A DNA stretch of 64,000 nt from the IMG/VR virus record IMGVR_UViG_3300009124_000007, positions 1 to 64,000 of that record. One strand, written 5' to 3'. A program made the position numbers and the translations under genes. The stretch is from a virus. Below are positions 53,194 through 61,028 of this stretch, in pieces (the stretch's first letter is position 1; each line of letters begins with the position of its first letter). The notes under the pieces were generated by a model. The model ran no database searches. It saw nothing but the letters and a program-made list of their open reading frames with translations, and was not told where the DNA came from.

Positions 53194-53626
53194 TTATGAA
53201 AACCCCTGGATTTATGAAGGTACTCCCTTCACTAGCGAGGATATTGGTGATTACTACGGGTTTGTGTACAGTATCCGTAACCTCATTTCTGATAGGCGTT
53301 ACATTGGCAGAAAGTACTTCTGGTCGTTACGAAAGCCTAGAGGCAAAAGTAGGAGAGTTAGAAGTGAAAGTGACTGGAAGAAATACTATGGCAGTTCTGA
53401 TGAAGTTGCTGCAGATGTCAAAGAGTATGGAAAGATACAGTTTGAAAGAACTATAATCAGCCTACATAAAACAAAGGGTCAATGCAATTTTGAAGAGACC
53501 CGACAACTTTTTCTACACAATGTACTAACGGAGGAGATGTCAGATGGAACACCTGCTTACTACAACAGCAATATTCTCGGTCGGTACATGCGGAAGGACT
53601 ATTTCCGAGGTGGCACTTGCTCTTGA
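53177..53626 (+). CDS. Putative GIY-YIG-like endonuclease
   Basis: 149 residues from MEKQIDYENPWIYEG. YYGFVYSIRNLISDRRYIGRK (in part) fits the paired GIY (here G-F-V-Y) and YIG strands; the following Lys/Arg-rich stretch and SDWKKYYGSSDEV occur in phage nucleases of this kind. The Glu of E-E-T-R-Q-L may be the catalytic Glu. It could be a free-standing homing or host-DNA-degrading enzyme. A promoter begins inside its 3' end. Confidence 0.72.
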   Translation: MEKQIDYENPWIYEGTPFTSEDIGDYYGFVYSIRNLISDRRYIGRKYFWSLRKPRGKSRRVRSESDWKKYYGSSDEVAADVKEYGKIQFERTIISLHKTKGQCNFEETRQLFLHNVLTEEMSDGTPAYYNSNILGRYMRKDYFRGGTCS

Positions 53627-53652
53627 CGCACCAGGGTAACACCTGCTATAAT
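53623..53652 (+). promoter_or_regulatory. Sigma70-type promoter before gene 53670 and tRNA-Arg
   Basis: TTGACG (53623-53628), an 18-nt spacer, TATAAT (53647-53652). The -35 overlaps the stop of the previous gene. Confidence 0.72.
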
Positions 53653-53669
53653 TACGGAGTAGTCAACCA

Positions 53670-53897
<228 letters not shown>

Positions 53898-53937
53898 TTC
53901 CTCGCAAGAGGAAATGTTCAATGCTTAGGACAGAGAT

Positions 53938-54138
53938 ATGACTACCGCACAAAAGTTCGCACCTGTAACCAACATTCTTCGCGATGCCGTTACAGGAGAT
54001 GTAAGTCTCGACACTGACTATCCTATTATTTTCCAAAAGGTCTATAGACATTACGAGGAAAAAGGTGTAGACTTCTATGGTAACTCAGAAGAGGATTACG
54101 CAATCCTCATCGACCGTCTTGAAATTGACTTGTTCTAA
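53938..54138 (+). CDS. Small hypothetical protein
   Basis: 66 residues, AGGAC upstream. TAQKFAPVTNILRDAVTGDV, then helical and acidic with Tyr. Not recognised. Confidence 0.68.
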   Translation: MTTAQKFAPVTNILRDAVTGDVSLDTDYPIIFQKVYRHYEEKGVDFYGNSEEDYAILIDRLEIDLF

Positions 54139-54141
54139 ACT

Positions 54142-54381
54142 ATGAAAACCAAAGTCCTCCTAGAACGTTATCCTTATCGATACGTGGAGTGTGGCATCCT
54201 AGAAATCAATGGGATGCCCGACTTCCGTCTCCAAAAGGCAAATGAGTACACAAAGCGATACTCTGACATCTATCTTTTTGACAATGGCGCTCAATGTTCA
54301 CTCGCTATTGAGGACTTTGAATACACGAAATGGTTAGATCCTGATCGTGTTCCCTGTTATGTACGTGATTCCTGCTCTTGA
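54142..54381 (+). CDS. Small hypothetical protein
   Basis: 79 residues. LLERYPYRYVECGILEINGMP, then a mixed strand/helix body and two late Cys. Three bases after the previous stop. Not recognised. Confidence 0.68.
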   Translation: MKTKVLLERYPYRYVECGILEINGMPDFRLQKANEYTKRYSDIYLFDNGAQCSLAIEDFEYTKWLDPDRVPCYVRDSCS

Positions 54382-54383
54382 TT

Positions 54384-54599
54384 ATGAACGTGTATGATCA
54401 GGCAGTTGCTTCTGCAAAAGAAGCATTCAAAACTGCCCTAGATACTGATGTAGATGCTTCTACATTGTCTGAACTCTGGAGACATTATCTTGGACTACGA
54501 GCAATCGTTGACAAGATTGCCCAGACAGACAAACCACAATTCAATATTGATTTACAACAATCGCCTTTGACTTTTGGAGATGATCGCATCAGTCTCTAG
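54384..54599 (+). CDS. Small hypothetical protein
   Basis: 71 residues from MNVYDQAVASAKEAFK. Helical, acidic. It begins 2 bases after the previous stop and is the last gene before the structured non-coding region. Confidence 0.66.
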   Translation: MNVYDQAVASAKEAFKTALDTDVDASTLSELWRHYLGLRAIVDKIAQTDKPQFNIDLQQSPLTFGDDRISL

Positions 54600-54902
54600 T
54601 CTTTGCCAATAGACTCTAAACTAGATGGTTGTAACGCATGAGAGATGTTTATACAACTCGTTGACGCGAACACCCCAAAAGAGTTTCCCCGTTCTCACAA
54701 AACGGGGTGGTGGAGTCAATTATGACCCTCTTAGTCTCGGGAAGACATAAAACTCGCCCTGGTCGGGATGGTCCTAGGACCCCTGGAGTTTCCTGCTTCT
54801 CTCAAAAGCAGGTGGTGCGGATGGGAACTCTCCCGCCTGTTTCTTATTTCAGTAAAAAATAAGTGGCGAGCCTGCTCTGGGGGACTTGACCCTCCCCCTC
54901 AA
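54600..54902 (+). ncRNA. Structured non-coding region with three like-built hairpins
   Basis: No credible gene. Three hairpins share one plan: 7-bp stem and 7-nt loop, GTTT just before and TGG just after. A: CCCCGTT (54687-54693) with AACGGGG (54701-54707), loop CTCACAA. B: CCTGCTT (54792-54798) with AAGCAGG (54806-54812), loop CTCTCAA. C: CTTATTT (54843-54849) with AAATAAG (54857-54863), loop CAGTAAA. The stem bases differ but pairing is kept. A perfect palindrome GGTCCTAGGACC is at about 54770-54781, and GGGGGA/TCCCCC (54879-54898) encloses CTTGAC before tRNA-Leu. Possibly an unknown RNA. Confidence 0.55.
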
Positions 54903-54984
54903 GCACATGTGGCGGAATTGGTAGACGCGCTGGGTTTAGGTTCCAGTGACTTATGTCGTGGAGGTTCAAGTCCTCTCATGTGTA
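54903..54984 (+). tRNA. tRNA-Leu (TAG)
   Basis: 82 nt with a long variable arm, as expected for Leu. Acceptor GCACATG pairs with CATGTGT (one G-T). TGGCGGAATTGGTAGACGC is the classic Leu D region. Anticodon loop TTTAGGT gives TAG. T arm GGTTCAAGTCC. No encoded CCA. An open frame that crosses it is not a gene. Confidence 0.95.
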
Positions 54985-55002
54985 TACAATGAACTTAGTA
55001 TT

Positions 55003-55650
55003 ATGACTCTTCTAAATCTTTTTCCCTGTCCAATTATTCGAGAACCTGCTCATCCCGAACATAACTATCACCAGGTACAGCAAGAGATCCTACCTATCCT
55101 GAAAGCAGTAGAGGAAGGTGATCTAGAATGTGTGTCTTACATCTATAGAGACTGTAAGAAAGACAAGCAACTTGCTAAGGTCGGTAATGTTCTACCCACT
55201 TGGCAGATTGAAGATGATCTGATTGGCAAATACAATCTAGTAAATCTAGAGAAACGTATCTACGAGGCACTAGGAAAGTATTTGGGTTTCATCAAAGCAA
55301 ATAAATCTGAGCACAATAAAGAAAACAAGAGTGCTGTTATCAAATGCTCTTGGATCAATATTGCCGAACGTGGAAAGTCCCACGACATTCATGCTCATCC
55401 TGGGTATGATATCGCTGGCATTTATTACTTTAGGGTGTCTGAAGATCAGGGTGGTATTACCTTCAACAATCCTAACATGATGGTGTATAATGGTAACTTC
55501 CCTGAGGGTCAGATGACTCCCATGAGTATGGAGATCATTCCACAAGACGGAGATCTCTTCTTGTTTCCTGCCTGGTTGCAGCACGGAACAAGACCAAACA
55601 AAACTGATGACCCTAGGGTCAGTATTTCATTCAACATCAACATCGAATAA
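55003..55650 (+). CDS. 2-oxoglutarate/Fe(II) oxygenase-like protein (TIGR02466 type)
   Basis: 215 residues from MTLLNLFPCPIIREPAHPEH; upstream in-frame sequence belongs to tRNA-Leu. SWINIAERGKSHDIHAHPG carries H-x-H in place of the usual H-x-D; GDLFLFPAWLQHGTRPN carries the distal His; RVSISFNI has the cosubstrate Arg. This matches a conserved family often listed as TIGR02466. Fourth such protein in the window. Confidence 0.82.
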   Translation: MTLLNLFPCPIIREPAHPEHNYHQVQQEILPILKAVEEGDLECVSYIYRDCKKDKQLAKVGNVLPTWQIEDDLIGKYNLVNLEKRIYEALGKYLGFIKANKSEHNKENKSAVIKCSWINIAERGKSHDIHAHPGYDIAGIYYFRVSEDQGGITFNNPNMMVYNGNFPEGQMTPMSMEIIPQDGDLFLFPAWLQHGTRPNKTDDPRVSISFNINIE

Positions 55651-55652
55651 TT

Positions 55653-56153
55653 ATGCAAATCCCTGATACTCTTCTCCGCCATCGTATTGATGGTAAATTT
55701 GTGGACGTGAGAACCCACGAGGTGTTCGGAGGCAAACGAGTCGTTGTCTTTGGACTGCCTGGTGCATTTACTCCTACCTGTAGCACTAAGCAACTGCCTG
55801 GTTTTGAAAAACTGTATACTGACATTACCACTCTTGGTATTGATGAAATCTATTGTACTTCTGTCAATGATTCGTTCGTGATGGATGCTTGGTTCAATGA
55901 CCTGGGTATTCGTTATGTGAAACCTTTTGCTGATGGTTCTGGTCACTTTGCTGCCATGATGAATATGCTTGTGACTAAAACTAATCTTGGTTTCGGTCTT
56001 CGTTCTTGGCGTTATGCTACCATCATCAATAACCTGGAAATTGAACTGATGCGTGAGGAAGAGGGCAAACGTGATGATGCTGAAGACGATCCGTTTGAAA
56101 TCTCTAACGCAGAAGGTATCCTAGAATACCTAAAGACACATCCGACTGCTTGA
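55653..56153 (+). CDS. Peroxiredoxin
   Basis: Reduces peroxides, which rise under light stress. 166 residues. The peroxidatic site is FGLPGAFTPTCSTKQLPGF with Cys in P-T-C-S, as in the Prx5 group. A second conserved helix contains CTSVNDSFVMDAW. It lies just before the hli genes and the hli promoter overlaps its stop. Confidence 0.9.
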   Translation: MQIPDTLLRHRIDGKFVDVRTHEVFGGKRVVVFGLPGAFTPTCSTKQLPGFEKLYTDITTLGIDEIYCTSVNDSFVMDAWFNDLGIRYVKPFADGSGHFAAMMNMLVTKTNLGFGLRSWRYATIINNLEIELMREEEGKRDDAEDDPFEISNAEGILEYLKTHPTA

Positions 56154-56178
56154 CAAGAATGTAAAAATACTATATAAT
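56150..56178 (+). promoter_or_regulatory. Sigma70-type promoter for the hli genes
   Basis: Perfect TTGACA (56150-56155), a 17-nt spacer, and TATAAT (56173-56178). Likely read by host polymerase early in infection. The -35 overlaps the peroxiredoxin stop codon. Confidence 0.88.
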
Positions 56179-56204
56179 TCTGTAGTAAATCTTTACAAAG
56201 CATT

Positions 56205-56423
56205 ATGACCGTCACAACTAATGAGCAGGGGCAGAACAATATGTTCGCTGTTGAACCTGCAATGTACATGACTGATGAAGACCGCGCTAAGTATGGCATG
56301 GAGTCTCATGCAGAACGTGCAGAAAAACTAAATGGTCGCACTGCAATGCTTGGATTTGTTGCTGCAGTCATCTCGTATGCTACTACGGGTAGCGTGTTCT
56401 TCTTTGGAGCATTTGGGTTCTGA
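56205..56423 (+). CDS. hli: High-light-inducible protein
   Basis: One-helix chlorophyll-binding-family protein that protects photosystems. 72 residues. The helix signature is AEKLNGRTAMLGFVAAVISY (E-x-x-N-G-R-x-A-M-x-G). The N-terminal extension is long and polar. Right after a consensus promoter. Confidence 0.93.
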   Translation: MTVTTNEQGQNNMFAVEPAMYMTDEDRAKYGMESHAERAEKLNGRTAMLGFVAAVISYATTGSVFFFGAFGF

Positions 56424-56426
56424 TCT

Positions 56427-56576
56427 ATGCCAAATCCAAATGCTCTTTACGAGGACATGCAGAAGCTCGATGATTTGTATGAAGAGCTACTGTGGCATCC
56501 TGACGATGAATTACAATTTACCCACGATGGCACTAAGGTCATCATTATCAACAAAACATTGGAGGAAAAATCATGA
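56427..56576 (+). CDS. Small acidic protein between hli genes
   Basis: 49 residues: MPNPNALYEDMQKLDDLY, then EELLWHPDDELQF and a short strand. ATGA overlap with the second hli. Conserved-looking but not recognised. Confidence 0.66.
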   Translation: MPNPNALYEDMQKLDDLYEELLWHPDDELQFTHDGTKVIIINKTLEEKS

Positions 56577-56680
56577 ATGAAAAAGCAGAACGTATCAATG
56601 GTTGGGCAGCAATGATCGGTGTGATCGCTGCTATGGGTGCATACGCAACCACTGGTCAAATCATTCCTGGAATTTGGTGA
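56573..56680 (+). CDS. hli: Short high-light-inducible protein
   Basis: 35 residues. The signature AERINGWAAMIGVIAAMGAY (E-R-I-N-G-x-x-A-M-I-G) is clear; almost the entire protein is the one helix. GGAGG is 7 nt before the ATG. Coupled at both ends (ATGA before, TGATGG after). Confidence 0.88.
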   Translation: MNEKAERINGWAAMIGVIAAMGAYATTGQIIPGIW

Positions 56681-56763
56681 TGGCACTAGCAGTACTGGCA
56701 GTCATTCTTTTTGGCACTTTTGTTGGTGCTGCCGTCATGACACAATCGGGCGAAGAAAACTGA
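56680..56763 (+). CDS. Tiny single-span membrane protein
   Basis: 27 residues: MALAVLAVILFGTFVGAAVM, then a polar tail. Start overlaps the hli stop by one base. It has the size and plan of a small photosystem subunit, but I do not recognise it as a named one. Possibly a thylakoid peptide. Confidence 0.6.
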   Translation: MALAVLAVILFGTFVGAAVMTQSGEEN

Positions 56764-56772
56764 ATAGAAAGA

Positions 56773-56800
56773 AGGGGGGTCTTGACACCCCTCTTTTTTT
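56773..56800 (+). terminator. Terminator after the hli genes with CTTGAC loop
   Basis: GGGGT and ACCCC arms around CTTGAC, followed by CTCTTTTTTT. The loop is also the -35 of the next promoter. Confidence 0.85.
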
Positions 56801-56810
56801 ATTCTAATAT
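56782..56810 (+). promoter_or_regulatory. Promoter nested in the terminator
   Basis: TTGACA (56782-56787) in the hairpin loop, a 17-nt spacer, TAATAT (56805-56810). Would drive the lysozyme-like gene at 56852. Confidence 0.58.
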
Positions 56811-56851
56811 ATACTCTGAGTCGTCACTCGAATCATTTCTCTTGGAGACGA

Positions 56852-57460
56852 ATGCTGAGTTCAATTATTTCGATGCGCTTCAAAAACTTTATACCTGCTG
56901 CTGTAGTGGCAACTGCTCTTATTTCTCCTGCATGTGCAAAATCTAGCGTTGACGTTACTGTCAATGAGGAGAAGGCAGTACCCATCGAAGTGGTAGCAAA
57001 AGAGTGGAAGTGTCCTACCTGCAATAATAACGAGCAGTATGTTCTCGACCAACTCCAAGAAAAAACCAAGATCTCAGATCGTAATGCACTTGCAACGATT
57101 ATGGGAAATATCAAATCTGAAAGCAACTTCATTCCCAACATTTGCGAGGGAGGGGCTAGAGTTCCTTACAACGCTTGCCGTAGCGGGGGTTATGGTCTTA
57201 TTCAGTGGACCAGTCTAGGACGCTACAATAACCTCGGTAAGTTTGCTATACGCTACGGTTACGACCCTTCCACTCTTGAAGGTCAGACGGCATATATGAT
57301 CAACGAAAGCGTCTTCCAACGCTACCTTCCTGAGTTTGAAGGTACTGGTAAGACCATTGATCAGTATATGGTTGCTGCATACTACTGGTTGGGTTGGGGC
57401 ATCAAAGGTCACCGCCAACTCTATGCTTATGACTACCACAAGAAACTGGTATTTGCCTAA
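56852..57460 (+). CDS. Lysozyme-like protein with signal peptide
   Basis: 202 residues; GGAG before ATG 56852. N-terminal signal or anchor (FIPAAVVATALISPACA). From about residue 70, ATIMGNIKSESNFIPNICEG (catalytic-Glu-type helix), RSGGYGLIQWTSLGRYNNL and AYMINES fit the phage lysozyme fold (Phage_lysozyme2 type) as I recall it. WKCPTCNN is a Cys pair. It could be the endolysin, exported by Sec, or a virion enzyme. Its place between hli and psbA is unusual. Confidence 0.78.
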   Translation: MLSSIISMRFKNFIPAAVVATALISPACAKSSVDVTVNEEKAVPIEVVAKEWKCPTCNNNEQYVLDQLQEKTKISDRNALATIMGNIKSESNFIPNICEGGARVPYNACRSGGYGLIQWTSLGRYNNLGKFAIRYGYDPSTLEGQTAYMINESVFQRYLPEFEGTGKTIDQYMVAAYYWLGWGIKGHRQLYAYDYHKKLVFA

Positions 57461-57484
57461 GTAAAAATACTCTAATTCAGGGGC

Positions 57485-57513
57485 TTGACGGATTCCCGAA
57501 CCCCTGCTATACT
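57485..57513 (+). promoter_or_regulatory. psbA: Sigma70-type promoter for psbA
   Basis: TTGACG (57485-57490), a 17-nt spacer, TATACT (57508-57513). The -35 is in the loop of a CAGGGG/CCCCTG hairpin (57478-57506) that ends just before the -10. Confidence 0.82.
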
Positions 57514-57529
57514 AAATAGGTAAACAAAT

Positions 57530-57668
57530 GTAACGGACCTTTACGGAGTCGTTACAAACCCCTGCCGCTTGACCGAGACTAGGCAGGGTTACCAATCCGT
57601 CTCTCATATCCTTACCTGAGGGTGGTAAGGAAATAAGTATCTCCACCATTTCCCTGATGGACCTACTT
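57530..57668 (+). ncRNA. psbA: Structured psbA leader RNA (PhotoRC-type candidate)
   Basis: Four hairpins fill the leader: GTAACG (57530-57535) with CGTTAC (57550-57555); CCCTGCC with GGCAGGG (about 57560-57588); CCTTACC (57610-57616) with GGTAAGG (57624-57630); and AAGTA...CCAT with ATGG...TACTT (about 57634-57668). Conserved RNA motifs (PhotoRC-I/II) are known before psbA in cyanobacteria and cyanophages. I assign by position and structure, not by alignment. Confidence 0.66.
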
Positions 57669-57682
57669 CTTTGTACAATTTC

Positions 57683-58765
57683 ATGGCTAACTCTACTCTC
57701 GTTCAACAACGACAACAATCTACCTGGGACAACTTCTGTGACTGGGTAACTAGCACTGACAACCGTCTTTATGTTGGTTGGTTCGGTGTCCTGATGATTC
57801 CCTGCCTCTTGGCAGCGACCATCTGCTTCATCGTTGCCTTCGTGGCAGCACCTCCCGTCGATATTGACGGTATCCGTGAACCCGTCGCTGGTTCGCTTCT
57901 CTACGGTAACAACATCATCTCTGGTGCAGTTGTTCCTTCTTCTAACGCTATCGGTCTTCACTTCTATCCCATCTGGGAAGCAGCAAGTCTGGATGAATGG
58001 CTCTATAACGGTGGTCCTTTCCAACTCGTTATCTTCCACTTCCTGATCGGCATCTATGCTTACATGGGTCGTGAGTGGGAACTTTCTTACCGTCTGGGTA
58101 TGCGTCCCTGGATCTGCGTTGCATACTCTGCTCCAGTCGCTGCTGCGAGTGCAGTGTTCCTCGTCTATCCTTTCGGTCAGGGTTCTTTCTCCGATGCTAT
58201 GCCTCTGGGTATCAGTGGCACCTTCAACTACATGCTTGTCTTCCAAGCAGAGCACAACATCCTGATGCACCCCTTCCACATGCTCGGCGTAGCAGGTGTG
58301 TTTGGCGGTTCTCTGTTCAGTGCAATGCACGGTTCGCTGGTTACTTCTTCGCTGGTTCGTGAGACCACCGAAAATGAGTCACAGAACTATGGTTATAAGT
58401 TTGGTCAAGAAGAAGAGACCTACAACATTGTCGCTGCTCACGGTTACTTTGGTCGTCTGATTTTCCAGTACGCATCGTTCAACAACTCCCGTTCGCTGCA
58501 CTTCTTCCTCGCAGCATGGCCTGTTGTCGGCATCTGGTTCACTGCTCTTGGTGTTAGCACCATGGCATTCAACCTGAACGGTTTCAACTTCAACCAGTCC
58601 ATCATTGATGGTCAGGGTCGCGTTCTGAACACCTGGGCAGACGTTCTCAACCGTGCTGGTCTTGGTATGGAAGTCATGCACGAGCGTAATGCTCACAACT
58701 TCCCTCTTGACCTCGCTGCTGCTGAAAGCACCCCTGTTGCTCTCACTGCTCCTTCTATCGGTTGA
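57683..58765 (+). CDS. psbA: Photosystem II D1 protein
   Basis: Replaces the fast-damaged host D1 to keep photosystem II working during infection. 360 residues from ATG 57683 ([12 protein letters not shown]), the normal start. Reaction-centre segments such as [40 protein letters not shown] and [15 protein letters not shown] are present. The C-terminal extension after Ala-344 is processed. No intron. Confidence 0.98.
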   Translation: MANSTLVQQRQQSTWDNFCDWVTSTDNRLYVGWFGVLMIPCLLAATICFIVAFVAAPPVDIDGIREPVAGSLLYGNNIISGAVVPSSNAIGLHFYPIWEAASLDEWLYNGGPFQLVIFHFLIGIYAYMGREWELSYRLGMRPWICVAYSAPVAAASAVFLVYPFGQGSFSDAMPLGISGTFNYMLVFQAEHNILMHPFHMLGVAGVFGGSLFSAMHGSLVTSSLVRETTENESQNYGYKFGQEEETYNIVAAHGYFGRLIFQYASFNNSRSLHFFLAAWPVVGIWFTALGVSTMAFNLNGFNFNQSIIDGQGRVLNTWADVLNRAGLGMEVMHERNAHNFPLDLAAAESTPVALTAPSIG

Positions 58766-58786
58766 TATGGAACCTGGTAGTTTCAA

Positions 58787-58814
58787 CCCCGCTGCTCAGG
58801 TGGCGGGGTTTTTT
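58787..58814 (+). terminator. Terminator after psbA
   Basis: CCCCGC and GCGGGG arms, then TTTTTT. Confidence 0.9.
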
Positions 58815-58830
58815 ATAGGCATTCTTACTA

Positions 58831-58860
58831 TTGCACTTCCGTTACTTTGTGTGGTATTAT
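58831..58860 (+). promoter_or_regulatory. Weak sigma70-type promoter before psbD
   Basis: TTGCAC (58831-58836), an 18-nt spacer, TATTAT (58855-58860). Starts the psbD unit if used. Confidence 0.5.
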
Positions 58861-58894
58861 TATGATTGGTAATTTGGAACCAGAGGAAAATGTT

Positions 58895-59131
58895 ATGAGC
58901 GACAATCGTTTCACCCAAGATGATCTATGGCACATGATGCATGATCTAGGGTGGGATGTTAGTACAGATGACATCTCACTAGAAATTGGGGGAACATCTG
59001 TTTATGGTATTGATGGTGCTGGTACTAAGTGGGCACCAAAATTAGGTACTCGAAAGTACAACCAGGATGCCTTTATCGTGATCAAAAATCGTTCACGCAA
59101 TCCTGTAATCCCTTCTAAACCTATGGAGTAA
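58895..59131 (+). CDS. Small acidic protein before psbD
   Basis: 78 residues from ATG 58895, chosen for the AGAGGA site; an in-frame ATG at 58862 lacks one. MSDNRFTQDDLWHMMHDLG, then DISLEIGGTSVYGIDGAGT and KYNQDAFIVIKNR. Four bases before psbD. Not recognised. Confidence 0.7.
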   Translation: MSDNRFTQDDLWHMMHDLGWDVSTDDISLEIGGTSVYGIDGAGTKWAPKLGTRKYNQDAFIVIKNRSRNPVIPSKPME

Positions 59132-59134
59132 TAA

Positions 59135-60193
59135 ATGACTACAAGTACACTTTCACAAAAATATCAAAGGGGGTGGTTCGATGTACTCGACGACTGGCTC
59201 AAGAGAGATCGTTTCGTTTTTGTTGGCTGGTCTGGACTTCTTCTTTTTCCCACTGCTTATCTTGCTCTTGGGGGTTGGCTCACTGGAACTACTTTCGCGA
59301 CGAGCTGGTATACCCACGGACTCGCTTCTTCCTATCTTGAGGGTGCGAACTTTCTTACTGCAGCAGTTAGTTCTCCAGCAGATGTTATGGGTCATTCTCT
59401 TCTGCTTCTCTGGGGTCCTGAAGCTCAGGGAGATTTCGTCCGCTGGATCCAACTTGGGGGACTCTGGACTTTTGTGGCGCTCCACGGAGCCTTTGCTCTC
59501 ATTGGTTTCATGCTTCGACAGTTTGAACTTGCACGTCTGATTGGTATTCGTCCTTACAATGCAATTGCTTTTTCAGGTCCTATTGCTGTATTCGTTAGTG
59601 TTTTTCTTATCTATCCTCTGGGACAGTCGTCGTGGTTCTTCGCGCCGTCGTTCGGGGTCGCAGCAATCTTCAGGTTCCTCCTCTTCCTTCAGGGGTTCCA
59701 CAACTGGACACTGAATCCATTTCACATGATGGGTGTAGCAGGTATCCTGGGTGGTGCATTGCTCTCAGCAATCCACGGTGTTACCGTAGAAAATACTCTT
59801 TATGAAGATGGTGAACAAGCAAATACTTTCAAAGCATTTGATTCGACTCAGGAAGAGGAAACTTATTCCATGGTCACTGCTAACCGATTCTGGTCTCAGA
59901 TTTTTGGTATTGCTTTCAGCAATAAGCGTTGGTTGCACTTCTTTATGCTTTTCGTTCCTGTCATGGGACTTTGGACAAGTTCTATTGGTATCATCGGTCT
60001 CGCACTCAATCTTCGTGCTTATGACTTTGTGTCTCAGGAAGTTAGAGCAGCAGAGGATCCAGAGTTTGAAACTTTCTATACGAAAAACATCCTCCTCAAT
60101 GAAGGACTCCGTGCCTGGATGGCTCCAGTAGACCAACCTCATGAGAACTTCGTGTTCCCTGAAGAGGTCTTGCCAAGAGGCAACGCTCTGTGA
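59135..60193 (+). CDS. psbD: Photosystem II D2 protein
   Basis: Partner of D1 in the reaction centre. 352 residues, the normal length. [40 protein letters not shown] and [16 protein letters not shown] are characteristic. GGAG precedes the ATG. Followed by a terminator and then a gene that opens in the terminator's T run. Confidence 0.98.
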   Translation: MTTSTLSQKYQRGWFDVLDDWLKRDRFVFVGWSGLLLFPTAYLALGGWLTGTTFATSWYTHGLASSYLEGANFLTAAVSSPADVMGHSLLLLWGPEAQGDFVRWIQLGGLWTFVALHGAFALIGFMLRQFELARLIGIRPYNAIAFSGPIAVFVSVFLIYPLGQSSWFFAPSFGVAAIFRFLLFLQGFHNWTLNPFHMMGVAGILGGALLSAIHGVTVENTLYEDGEQANTFKAFDSTQEEETYSMVTANRFWSQIFGIAFSNKRWLHFFMLFVPVMGLWTSSIGIIGLALNLRAYDFVSQEVRAAEDPEFETFYTKNILLNEGLRAWMAPVDQPHENFVFPEEVLPRGNAL

Positions 60194-60202
60194 TATAATA
60201 AG

Positions 60203-60225
60203 GGGGTCTTCGGATCCCTTTTTTT
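60203..60225 (+). terminator. Terminator after psbD
   Basis: GGGGTC and GATCCC arms (one G-T) with TTCG loop, then seven Ts. The next ATG follows at once. Confidence 0.88.
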
Positions 60226-60633
60226 ATGACCTACGAAGCAACGGTCGAATTCAAGTTTGATGCTACCTACACTCACTCCTATGGTGGATTTGGTTCTACT
60301 ATTGGTGATGATGACTTCCTACCTGAAGAGCATTATGTGATCACTGCACCTGCTGCTGATCTCAATGCCAAACAGTATTTCAAACTGTTTGAGAAGTTCA
60401 TGCTATGTGTAGGCATGTGCCCCTCATCTATCAGATCAGGTGCTATGTCGTTGGTCTTCAACGATTATGTTACTGAGGAAGAGCAGCGTAAGGTCTGTAA
60501 AGAGTATGAACTGACCATGGATGAGGACCTGGAGAAGAAATACCAGGACTTCAAAGAGCGTGATGCTCAGTGGGCAAAGATGAATGCTCATTATAAAAAT
60601 AACTTTGAAGATAGTGCTAATGGAGTAGCATGA
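60226..60633 (+). CDS. Conserved cyanophage protein
   Basis: 135 residues. Tyr/Phe-rich strands (YEATVEFKFDATYTHSYGGF), then an acidic helical half. No ribosome site, since it directly follows the terminator T run. ATGA overlap with the HNH gene. Function unknown. Confidence 0.7.
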   Translation: MTYEATVEFKFDATYTHSYGGFGSTIGDDDFLPEEHYVITAPAADLNAKQYFKLFEKFMLCVGMCPSSIRSGAMSLVFNDYVTEEEQRKVCKEYELTMDEDLEKKYQDFKERDAQWAKMNAHYKNNFEDSANGVA

Positions 60634-61028
60634 CTGAAAGGGATCGTAAAGCAGAGTATCAACGTTTATCACCAGAAGCAAAGGCAAGAAAGAGTGCTCG
60701 CAATCAACTACCAGAAGTAAAACAAAAGAAAAAAGAATACTATCAAAGAGACAAACATTTGATAAAGGAAAGATACCATCAGAATTTTGCTATTGTGGTC
60801 AAGTTCTTGGAAGAAAGAGATAACCATGAGGGATGTATCAAATGTGGTAGCAAAGAACGACTAGAACTTGATCATATCAATCAACAAGACAAAAGTTGGA
60901 ATCCAAAGCGTAGTATGGCTTCCAAAGTTTTATCAGAAAACTTTTGGGAAGAAATCAACAAGTGCCAACTCTTATGTTTTGATTGTCACAAACAAAAAAC
61001 CATTCAACAACTTAGGAAAACCCCATGA
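60630..61028 (+). CDS. HNH endonuclease
   Basis: 132 residues. Basic helical N-terminus; CIKCGSKERLELDHINQQDKSW (in part) has a C-x-x-C and the first His of the HNH; NKCQLLCFDCHKQKT has the second half with C-x-x-C-H. Free-standing phage HNH enzymes are often homing endonucleases; it lies two genes after psbD, a likely target region. Overlaps both neighbours by ATGA. Confidence 0.85.
   Translation: MTERDRKAEYQRLSPEAKARKSARNQLPEVKQKKKEYYQRDKHLIKERYHQNFAIVVKFLEERDNHEGCIKCGSKERLELDHINQQDKSWNPKRSMASKVLSENFWEEINKCQLLCFDCHKQKTIQQLRKTP

Noticed and set aside
54768-54992. Open + strand frame of 74 codons crossing tRNA-Leu
   Set aside because: Its second half is a translation of the tRNA gene and its first half covers the hairpin region; a known type of false gene.
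57512-58330. Long - strand open frame opposite psbA
   Set aside because: Antisense shadow of psbA and its leader; composition is not protein-like.
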